From positions 1 to 20,653 of the IMG/VR virus record IMGVR_UViG_3300021425_000235: a DNA stretch of 20,653 nucleotides; one strand, 5' to 3'. Of the stretch, positions 7,451 through 12,830 are shown in pieces; position 1 is the first letter of the stretch; each line of letters begins with the position of its first letter. The DNA is from a virus. The position numbers and the translations under genes were made by a program. Below the pieces are notes generated by a model. The model was not told the origin of the DNA. It was given only the letters and a program-made list of their open reading frames with translations, and made no database searches.

Positions 7451-8113
7451 TTAGTTTTTTTCTAGAGCAACCCAGTATTGGAGCTGCCGACTAACGTTAG
7501 TAAACTTACTGATAAGTTTGGACGAAACTTCTACAGCATAATCACCGGGAAGAAGTTTCAGATTATCAATGTTAATGCTAAGTCGTGCGTTTGCATGGAT
7601 ATCGCCATGCCATGCACCATCAACTTCAATGGTATACTCATTGGAAGTTGTATTCTTAGGATCAACGATTGATAGGGTTACTGAGTCATTTTCAGTGCGA
7701 CCAATGATCACGCTCTTATGACCAAGAGCAGAAGATGCTTTACGCACCTGACTCAGAATATCTTGAGTGAGATTGAATGTTACTTCTGGATTAGGAACCT
7801 GTAGGTCTTTCTCAGGTGGATTAGTCAACATTTCAATATCAGAATAGAAATAGTTAATAGAAGATTGACCATTAGCAATAACCATATGCTTGTCTTGGTA
7901 ATGCACAGTACCGTCTTCTACAAGGTTATATGCACCAATAAACTCATTCACATCATAAATGCCAAAGTCCTGTGGAAACTCTTCATCAAGAGTAGCCTGT
8001 GCTAGAACGTTCTTAGCATCTGCAATAGTGCGCAGAACGTTACCTTGTCGAACCACAAGGTTTTGGTTAATGGTTCCGAAGTTTTTAATAACTTCCATAG
8101 TATTATTCAACAT
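7451..8113 (-). CDS. 45: Sliding clamp / processivity factor (gp45-like)
   Basis: A 220-residue trimeric DNA clamp that tethers gp43 and also activates late transcription with gp55. The start region MLNNTMEVIKNFGTINQNL parallels T4 gp45, where KNFATIN lies about ten residues from the start. The sequence then has clamp-like alternating strands and ends LQYWVALEKN. Three starts compete: the frame opens at 8161 inside the upstream gene; the ATG at 8098 has no ribosome site; the ATG at 8113 has GAGGAA at good spacing and the best family fit. With 8113 the gene overlaps its upstream neighbour by 11 nt. Family assignment rests on the N-terminus, length and position, since clamps have no catalytic motif. 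Confidence 0.9.
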   Translation of the reverse strand: MLNNTMEVIKNFGTINQNLVVRQGNVLRTIADAKNVLAQATLDEEFPQDFGIYDVNEFIGAYNLVEDGTVHYQDKHMVIANGQSSINYFYSDIEMLTNPPEKDLQVPNPEVTFNLTQDILSQVRKASSALGHKSVIIGRTENDSVTLSIVDPKNTTSNEYTIEVDGAWHGDIHANARLSINIDNLKLLPGDYAVEVSSKLISKFTNVSRQLQYWVALEKN

Positions 8114-8378
8114 CAAATGTTTCCTCATCTTGATCATGTACATGGAGTGCCATAATAGCATAGTGTGCGATTTTCATCAAGTCTGCACGATTACGACCAT
8201 TCTTCTTGCCATAACGTTGTGCATACTTCATTACGTTACCGAGACAGAACCCCATCCCGTGACCAGCATCAATAATAAACTCAGTAGCCTGAAACTTCTG
8301 CTTTGAGTAATGCCCCTCATATGTTTTGAGGATATACTCATTTAGTTCTGTTAGAATTCGGTCTTCACTGTATTTCAT
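8103..8378 (-). CDS. DUF3310-like small phage protein
   Basis: A 91-residue protein. The centre has FIIDAGHGMGFCLGNVMKYAQRYGKK followed by RADLMKIAHYAIMAL, which fits the DUF3310 pattern: a short helix, then FxLGNxxKYxxRxGKK, then DLxKAxxY. That family is widespread in phages and its function is not settled. The ATG at 8378 is the first gene after a good promoter, and the gene overlaps gp45 by 11 nt, so it leads the clamp unit. Nothing looks broken. Assignment to DUF3310 is from the motif only. Confidence 0.8.
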   Translation of the reverse strand: MKYSEDRILTELNEYILKTYEGHYSKQKFQATEFIIDAGHGMGFCLGNVMKYAQRYGKKNGRNRADLMKIAHYAIMALHVHDQDEETFDVE

Positions 8379-8411
8379 ATTGTAGTCTCACTGTTTCGAA
8401 CTTAGAAGTGT

Positions 8412-8440
8412 ATAGTATATTATTCTGTTCCTGTTGTCAA
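8412..8440 (-). promoter_or_regulatory. Sigma70-type promoter for the gp45 unit
   Basis: TTGACA at 8435-8440, a 17-bp spacer and TACTAT at 8412-8417, reading into the DUF3310-like gene and gp45. No convincing terminator lies between it and the gp46 stop at 8449, so gp46 transcripts may read through. Confidence 0.8.
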
Positions 8441-8448
8441 GAACTTTT

Positions 8449-10161
8449 TTAACGCATTTTGGAAAAGTTTTTATCCTTGTAGAATTCCATCTTGGATTTG
8501 AAACGACCATCTAGAATCTCACCTTTATGTGAAATAACAAATACATTTGTATCAGCACCCAAGGTATGAATAATCTTAAACAAGTTTTCTACACCATCGT
8601 TATCTAGGCTGGAGTCAAATGTCTCATCCAGAATAAGCAGATTGGTTGCTACAGAGTTTTTCATCTTAGCAATCTGCCTCCATGTAAACAGCAGTGCAAG
8701 GTCAATGCGTTGCTTCTCACCTTCAGAGAAAGAGTCATAGGAGAAACTATCACGGTGCCGTGAACGGATGGTCTCAGAGAAACTTTCATTCAATTCAAAA
8801 TGAACAAAGAAGTCTAGTGTCTGTAAATACTGGTTTACCAACTTATTCATAACAGGAAGATACTGTTTGATAATCTTAGTCTTAATACCAGTGTCTTTGA
8901 GCATATCAGCAATCACACTGCTGTAATCATACTCTTCAGACAGTTCAACTTTTTCTGTAATCAAACCATCTTTCTCATCAATAAAGTCTTCAAGGTCTTG
9001 GGCAGCTTGTTTGATATTATCTTTGCTATCAGAAGTATTAGAAATCTCTTCTTCTAGTTTAGCAATCAACCTACGAGACATATTAATCTTGGTGTTATTA
9101 TCCCGCAGCAGACCTTGTAGTTCCATAGACTTTCTATTCTGGTCTTGTAGGTCATCTACAGTAGACTTACCATTAGATAGTTTATCTTCTACCGCCTGAA
9201 ACGTCTTCTGGATTTCCTTCGCTTTCGCTGCGATACCTTTAACCTTCTGACCTTTAATATTTTCGTCAATCTCTTGCGTACAAGTCGGACAAACGTCATT
9301 GTCCTGAAAGAACTTATCCTCTTTAACAAGTTTCTTCATCTCCGATTGAAGGTTAGATTTTTCTATACGAGCATCCTGAAATGCATTGCCAGCTTGCTCT
9401 AGTTGTTTTGCAACCTGATCATACTTAGTCTCAAGAGTTTTTTGTATTTCTTCATTTTGAGCATTGACTTGCTCAATTGAATCTTCCTGCGCCTTGATTT
9501 CAGTTTGCTTCTCACGGTTCTTTTCCTCATTTAGATTCTTAATATCATTAATATACTTGCGTTGAACTTCAATCTTATTCTTAACAATATCTACCTGATG
9601 AGCAGCATCACGAATCTTATCCTTCAGACTAGCAATGTTATCCTTCAGAACCATATTCATTTTAGAAAAGATATTAATGTCCAGTAAGTCTTCAATCACT
9701 TCACGTCTATTAGCAGCAGTCAGCTGCATAAACGGAATGAAAGATGATGAACCAAGCACTACAATCTGATGGAATGACTTATGGTTTAGTTTTAGAATGT
9801 TTTGCTCTAGCAGTTTTTGAAACTCTTTAGAATGGGAAGATTCATTAATAACCTCACCATTTTTATAGATTTCAAACACGTTAGGTTTGATACCCCGAAT
9901 AACTTTGAACCTGCTAGGGCCAACTGAGAACTCGACCTCGACCACACAATCCTTACTATTAATAGTATTGATCAGTTGTGGTTTGTTGATGTTCCTGTAG
10001 GGTTTACCGAATAAACCAAACGATAATGCATCTAGCATAGTAGACTTGCCAGCACCATTGGCACCTACAACCAAAGTAGTAGGGGCATTATCTAGGTCAA
10101 TTTTTGTGAATGAATTTCCAGTAGATAGAAAGTTTTTATACTGGACAGAATGGAATTTAAT
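8449..10161 (-). CDS. 46: Recombination exonuclease ATPase subunit (gp46-like, Rad50/SbcC)
   Basis: An SMC-type ATPase that works with gp47 to resect DNA ends for recombination-dependent replication. About 570 residues, close to T4 (560). Walker A is GANGAGKST (33-41), followed by LFGKPYRNINKPQLIN and QIVVLGSSSFIPFM. A long coiled coil surrounds the zinc-hook CPTC, then come the signature FSEGEKQRIDLALLF and Walker B LLILDETFD. No ATG, GTG or TTG precedes Walker A at a sensible distance. The TTG at 10074 would remove the first 29 residues, including the conserved YKNFLSTGNSFTKIDL. AGGAG at 10171-10175 points to ATC 10164 or ATT 10161 as a rare start codon. It has its own promoter. Confidence 0.94.
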   Translation of the reverse strand: MKFHSVQYKNFLSTGNSFTKIDLDNAPTTLVVGANGAGKSTMLDALSFGLFGKPYRNINKPQLINTINSKDCVVEVEFSVGPSRFKVIRGIKPNVFEIYKNGEVINESSHSKEFQKLLEQNILKLNHKSFHQIVVLGSSSFIPFMQLTAANRREVIEDLLDINIFSKMNMVLKDNIASLKDKIRDAAHQVDIVKNKIEVQRKYINDIKNLNEEKNREKQTEIKAQEDSIEQVNAQNEEIQKTLETKYDQVAKQLEQAGNAFQDARIEKSNLQSEMKKLVKEDKFFQDNDVCPTCTQEIDENIKGQKVKGIAAKAKEIQKTFQAVEDKLSNGKSTVDDLQDQNRKSMELQGLLRDNNTKINMSRRLIAKLEEEISNTSDSKDNIKQAAQDLEDFIDEKDGLITEKVELSEEYDYSSVIADMLKDTGIKTKIIKQYLPVMNKLVNQYLQTLDFFVHFELNESFSETIRSRHRDSFSYDSFSEGEKQRIDLALLFTWRQIAKMKNSVATNLLILDETFDSSLDNDGVENLFKIIHTLGADTNVFVISHKGEILDGRFKSKMEFYKDKNFSKMR

Positions 10162-10200
10162 GATAAGACTCTCCTAATCACTCAAATCATAATATAGAGT

Positions 10201-10229
10201 ATTATATATCATTCCACAGGAGTTGTCAA
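10201..10229 (-). promoter_or_regulatory. Consensus sigma70-type promoter for gp46
   Basis: TTGACA at 10224-10229, a 17-bp spacer and TATAAT at 10201-10206. It is divergent from the plus-strand late promoter at 10239-10246, so early minus-strand and late plus-strand transcription separate in this 113-bp gap. Confidence 0.9.
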
Positions 10230-10238
10230 TAACAAATG

Positions 10239-10246
10239 TATAAATA
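10239..10246 (+). promoter_or_regulatory. T4-type late promoter
   Basis: TATAAATA matches the T4 late consensus recognised by gp55, 32 nt before the plus-strand gene start at 10278. No -35 box lies at the right distance, as expected for a late promoter. Confidence 0.72.
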
Positions 10247-10277
10247 AGTTTGTTATGTAAACCAAACGGAGGATATT

Positions 10278-10511
10278 ATGGATATTATTACTAGCGTAAA
10301 GGGTTGGGTCGGCAAACTTGCTGAACTTGGCGTAAGTCTCCTTGCCCTTACAATCGTAGCTGAGCTTCTTGGTCTCGGCGCAGTTCCATTCATGCCAGAA
10401 GGCGTAAGTGTAATTAGTAATGTGACAGGCGTAGTTGATGGACTTGGTTCATCCGGTCTTGTCGGGTTGTTGGCAGTATGGGTTCTTTGGGCCATCTGGC
10501 AGCGACGGTGA
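10278..10511 (+). CDS. Small membrane protein, two predicted helices (holin-like?)
   Basis: A 77-residue protein with a strong ribosome site (GGAGG 5 nt before the ATG). After a short amphipathic start (MDIITSVKGWVGKLAELG) there is a hydrophobic stretch at about residues 18-36 (VSLLALTIVAELLGLGAVPF), a glycine-rich linker (ISNVTGVVDGLGSSG) and a second hydrophobic stretch at about 60-74 (LVGLLAVWVLWAIW), ending in QRR. This suggests two membrane helices with a positively charged end. It is the only gene here with a pure late promoter and is closed by a terminator, so it is expressed late, in keeping with a holin or a membrane or virion component. Small size and two helices alone do not prove a holin. 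Confidence 0.72.
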   Translation: MDIITSVKGWVGKLAELGVSLLALTIVAELLGLGAVPFMPEGVSVISNVTGVVDGLGSSGLVGLLAVWVLWAIWQRR

Positions 10512-10534
10512 TTATTTCATAATAGATATTTTTC

Positions 10535-10564
10535 AAGGGGGGCTATTTCAGTCCCCCTTTTTTT
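10535..10564 (+). terminator. Rho-independent terminator after the membrane protein gene
   Basis: A 10-bp stem (AAGGGGGGCT pairing with AGTCCCCCTT, one G-T pair) with loop ATTTC, followed by a T-run into 10564. It separates the membrane gene from the synthetase gene, for which I see no clear promoter in the 27 nt that remain. Confidence 0.88.
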
Positions 10565-10591
10565 GAACTTAACTTTAACAGAGAGTAGCAA

Positions 10592-11407
10592 ATGACACAG
10601 TTAATTGATCCAACGAAATTTACAAATGCAGTAAGCAAATTAAGAACATTCTTTATGGAAAAAGGTTTCGAAGAAGTTCATACACAAAACAGACTTAGCA
10701 TTTTAGCAGCATGTGAAGACCCATTTAATGTTGCCACCTACAAATATGAAGGCCGTGTATGGCCATTGCCACAGACAGGTCAGATGTGGTTAGAACACGA
10801 ATTACTTACTAAACCTTCTTCAAAAGGTTTTTTTTGTGTCTCAACTTCTTACAGACAAGAACCTAATGCTATTCCGGGCAGACACGATACAATCTTTCCA
10901 ATGTTTGAATTTGAAATGCCGGGTGATATTAATGACCTTGAAGCAATGGAACACGAACTGTGCGAGTATATGGGATTTGGTGATATCACTGGTAAGACCT
11001 ATGCTGAGTGGCAGAAAGAATATAATGTAGATGGTGAACTAGAAGACGAACACGAAAAGAAGATGTATCAAGAATACGGTTCTACAATGATCAAAGACTT
11101 CCCTGAGTTTACTTCACCGTTTTGGAACATGTCCAGATACGAAGATGGAGTAACATCCAAAAAGATTGATGTTATCTTGGGTGGTATGGAAACTATTGGT
11201 TCAGCGGAACGATCTACAGATGTTAAACAGATGAGAGATACATTCCATACGATTGCAAATGGTGAGTATGCTAACTTACTGTTTGATTTGTTTGGTAGAG
11301 GACGTGTTGAAAACGAATTGGAAGAGTTTTTGAAGTATGACTTCTTCCCTAGAGTTGGTGGTGGTATTGGCATGACTCGTATGATTGCTGCACTAGACAA
11401 ACTCTAA
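10592..11407 (+). CDS. Class II aminoacyl-tRNA-synthetase-like catalytic core (Asp/Asn type)
   Basis: A 271-residue protein with the class II adenylate-forming fold. Motif 2 is YRQEPNAIPGRHDTIFPMFE (R88, E90; the Arg activates ATP). The segment GGMETIGSAER near 198 resembles the Asp/Asn enzyme loop, and motif 3 is GGGIGMTR (R263). TGQMWLE near 62 recalls the substrate-site segment of Asp/AsnRS. Full enzymes have over 430 residues including an anticodon-binding domain; here the protein is only the catalytic core. It could charge a tRNA through acceptor contacts alone, be an asparagine synthetase of the archaeal AspRS-like kind, or modify another molecule. A tRNA with anticodon GTT starts 9 nt after its stop on the same strand, which favours a tRNA-linked role. 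Confidence 0.82.
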   Translation: MTQLIDPTKFTNAVSKLRTFFMEKGFEEVHTQNRLSILAACEDPFNVATYKYEGRVWPLPQTGQMWLEHELLTKPSSKGFFCVSTSYRQEPNAIPGRHDTIFPMFEFEMPGDINDLEAMEHELCEYMGFGDITGKTYAEWQKEYNVDGELEDEHEKKMYQEYGSTMIKDFPEFTSPFWNMSRYEDGVTSKKIDVILGGMETIGSAERSTDVKQMRDTFHTIANGEYANLLFDLFGRGRVENELEEFLKYDFFPRVGGGIGMTRMIAALDKL

Positions 11408-11416
11408 AAAGAACAA

Positions 11417-11502
11417 TCCGGGGTGGTGAAATAGGTAAACACGCACGACCGTTTATCGTGTGCTTAATAGGCTTGAAGGTTCGATTCCTTCTCCCGGAGC
11501 CA
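11417..11502 (+). tRNA. Unusual tRNA, anticodon GTT (Asn) on a long-variable-arm body
   Basis: An 86-nt cloverleaf with encoded CCA. Acceptor TCCGGGG/TCCCGGA; D arm GTG/CAC with an 11-nt loop holding GG; anticodon stem CACGA/TCGTG (five pairs) with loop CCGTTTA; T arm GAAGG/CCTTC with loop TTCGATT. The anticodon position reads GTT (11451-11453). G73 and the U1-A72 pair also fit tRNA-Asn. Yet the D arm is nearly that of tRNA-Leu, and the variable region is 14 nt (11461-11474), which is type II (Leu, Ser, Tyr) and not Asn. Position 33 is C instead of the almost universal T, and 37 is T instead of A. It may be a functional odd tRNA-Asn, a drifting relic of tRNA-Leu, or a tRNA-like RNA with another use. 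Confidence 0.82.
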
Positions 11503-11504
11503 AT

Positions 11505-11537
11505 AAAAAGAGGGAGTTTTTTGCTCCCTCTTTTTTT
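11505..11537 (+). terminator. Bidirectional terminator after the synthetase-tRNA unit
   Basis: A stem of AAAGAGGGAG pairing with CTCCCTCTTT, loop TTTTTTG, then a T-run on the plus strand. The minus strand also gives a T-rich tract after the stem, so it can end the convergent minus-strand unit at 11569 as well. Confidence 0.9.
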
Positions 11538-11568
11538 ATGTCTTATGATATTGCGAAACGATATGCCC

Positions 11569-12042
11569 TTATGGTTTCCTTTCTTTATTCTTTTGTTTCC
11601 ATTCTAAAGTCTCTAAAGATCGCACTAATGCATCTTCATTCACTCCTTCTACCCCGCAGTCCCACCAGTTTTTATCTTGGGGAAGGCAGGTTTCATGGTA
11701 ATGAAAAGCCCATGTGTCCATCATGTAAAGAATTTTCTTTAGAGCAGTAGCAATATGACGGTCATTGATTGGGTTACCTTCATTATCATAGATATATGCA
11801 AGGTAACCAGACTGACCACCATACCACTTGTCAGACCAGTCAGGTGACAGGACTCGATCATTATATTCCCACCGTGGATGTGTATCATCATAACTACGCT
11901 GAGCGCACACTTCCCGAAAAACTGCCCAAGCATCTATGATTGCTTCTTTAGGATCATCTGATATGGTGCAACGGAAGTGTTTGCAAAGCACAGTCTCAAA
12001 GTCACTCCAAAGTCGGTTGAATGCTTTGTTGGTCATTTTCAT
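11569..12042 (-). CDS. Hypothetical protein, 157 residues
   Basis: I do not recognise a family. The protein begins MKMTNKAFNRLWSDFETVLCKHF with a ribosome site AAGGA 8 nt before the ATG. It is rich in Trp, Tyr, Asp and His, with segments such as DDTHPRWEYNDRVLSPDWSDKWYGG and HYHETCLPQDKNWWDCG, and has a helical C-terminus (EDALVRSLETLEWKQKNKERK). No signal peptide or membrane segment is visible, so it is probably cytoplasmic. It follows the gene at 12055 by 12 nt and ends opposite the bidirectional terminator, so the two form one unit. Cys and His pairs could bind metal, but the spacing does not match a motif I know. Confidence 0.75.
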   Translation of the reverse strand: MKMTNKAFNRLWSDFETVLCKHFRCTISDDPKEAIIDAWAVFREVCAQRSYDDTHPRWEYNDRVLSPDWSDKWYGGQSGYLAYIYDNEGNPINDRHIATALKKILYMMDTWAFHYHETCLPQDKNWWDCGVEGVNEDALVRSLETLEWKQKNKERKP

Positions 12043-12054
12043 AAGTTCATTCCT

Positions 12055-12279
12055 TTATAAAGAGTAATCGTCTTTTACGTCAAAGATTAGTTCATCAGCA
12101 GACTCGCACCACTGCTCAAGGGTCAGTTCATTCAACCGATAAACGTAAACAGAACGAGTGTGGTAGATGCAGTGAACGGGGTCATCGTAGACAAAGTACC
12201 AGTAACCTTCGCCTTTGTAAAGGTTAATGTGGGGGTTGTTGATTGCGTTGACGATAGTAGCACGACGAAGGTTGTTCAT
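12055..12279 (-). CDS. Small hypothetical protein, 74 residues
   Basis: Begins MNNLRRATIVNAINNPHINLYKGEGYWYFVYDDP, giving a short helix followed by strand-like aromatic segments (YWYFVYDD, RSVYVYRLNEL), then LTLEQWCESADELIFD, an acidic helix. The pattern is common among small phage proteins of unknown role; no family is recognised. It follows the terminator at 12329-12367. A weak -10 candidate (TATATT, minus strand, near 12310-12320) could serve it but lacks a good -35 box. It is in an operon with the 157-residue gene 12 nt downstream. Confidence 0.7.
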   Translation of the reverse strand: MNNLRRATIVNAINNPHINLYKGEGYWYFVYDDPVHCIYHTRSVYVYRLNELTLEQWCESADELIFDVKDDYSL

Positions 12280-12328
12280 ATTTGACTTTCTCTCTTTCTC
12301 TTACATTATTAATATAATCACTTTTGAG

Positions 12329-12367
12329 AAAAAAACAACCCCCTAAAGGTATTTCTCTAGGGGGTGT
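12329..12367 (-). terminator. Rho-independent terminator after the gene at 12378
   Basis: Minus-strand stem CCCCCTA/TAGGGGG (7 bp) with a 12-nt loop, then TGTTTTTTT. It is positioned 11 nt after the stop of the 59-residue gene. Confidence 0.82.
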
Positions 12368-12377
12368 TACATTTATG

Positions 12378-12557
12378 TCACTTCTCTTCTTTGGTAATGT
12401 AGGAGACGATAATCTCAACTTTATCCCAATACTTGTTTCGGTAATACATTGCCTCATCGGATGCTGCATGACCTGAGTATTCATATTCTGTATGAATCAC
12501 TTCACCTGCTTTGTTGAAGACTTCAACGAGGTAGTGTGGATAACGAATATTGGTCAT
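12378..12557 (-). CDS. Small hypothetical protein, 59 residues
   Basis: Starts MTNIRYPHYLVEVFNKAGEV and ends VEIIVSYITKEEK. Predicted from sequence as strand, strand, helix (AASDEAMYYRNKYWD), strand. The ATG at 12557 is preceded by GAAAGGAAAAC, a fair ribosome site. It stands alone between two terminators, so it is a single-gene unit. A TTGAC box in the loop of the upstream terminator may be part of its promoter, but the matching -10 is poor (AATTAT at 17 bp). The order of elements is like that of the reading frame just upstream at 12630-12830, which might mean a shared fold. Function unknown. Confidence 0.68.
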   Translation of the reverse strand: MTNIRYPHYLVEVFNKAGEVIHTEYEYSGHAASDEAMYYRNKYWDKVEIIVSYITKEEK

Positions 12558-12599
12558 TTTGTTTTCCTTTCAGTGAAGAGGTTATGCTTTATAATTGCA

Positions 12600-12627
12600 T
12601 AAAAAAAAGGGGCCGTCAAGCCCCTTT
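12600..12627 (-). terminator. Rho-independent terminator with TTGACG loop
   Basis: Minus-strand stem AAAGGGGC/GCCCCTTT (8 bp) with loop TTGACG and a T-run of about eight bases. The loop equals a near-perfect -35 hexamer (12614-12619), as at 6991-6996. The -10 partner for the gene at 12378 is weak, so the hairpin is certain and the promoter is not. Confidence 0.88.
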
Positions 12628-12629
12628 CT

Positions 12630-12830
12630 TTATTTTTTTCCAACTACTTTACAGTCTATCATGAATACCTGATATGTATCATCTGGACCAGCATTGTTTT
12701 TTAGTCTGCTATATTCATCCATTGCCTCATAGTAAGGCAGTCTGGCGGACACCGTTGTAGGAGGCGCCCACCAGTCTCTGTCATCATAATGGATGACAAC
12801 ATAGAGATTGGTTAATTCGGCAGTGATGCC
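12630..12830 (-). CDS. Reading frame without a normal start codon, protein-like
   Basis: The frame is open for 66 codons between an in-frame TGA at 12831-12833 and TAA at 12630-12632, and the terminator follows at once. The translation from about 12800 looks like a real small protein: NLYVVIHYDDRDWW, then APPTTVSARLPYYEAMDEYSRLKN, then DTYQVFMIDCKVVGKK (strands and one helix). There is no ATG before residue 30 of that stretch, nor a GTG or TTG with a ribosome site. It overlaps the 3' end of the BMP gene. Options are a rare start codon coupled to BMP termination (an ATC is available near 12827), a frameshift from BMP, a sequencing error, or a decayed gene. Confidence 0.4.
   Translation of the reverse strand, partial: GITAELTNLYVVIHYDDRDWWAPPTTVSARLPYYEAMDEYSRLKNNAGPDDTYQVFMIDCKVVGKK

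Noticed and set aside
10253-10495. 80-residue minus-strand frame opposite the small membrane protein
   Set aside because: Low-complexity Thr/Pro/Ser composition with no ribosome site; the plus frame has a strong ribosome site and a late promoter.
11417-11502. Plain tRNA-Leu or a suppressor tRNA
   Set aside because: Shifting the loop to give TTA or another Leu anticodon breaks the five-pair anticodon stem; the only fully paired form has GTT in place.
12280-12328. Promoter for the gene at 12055
   Set aside because: Only a weak -10 (TATATT) with TTGTTT at 16 bp; not convincing enough to list as a feature.
12224-12484. 86-residue minus-strand frame across a terminator
   Set aside because: It runs through the hairpin at 12329-12367 and overlaps two better genes in other frames.
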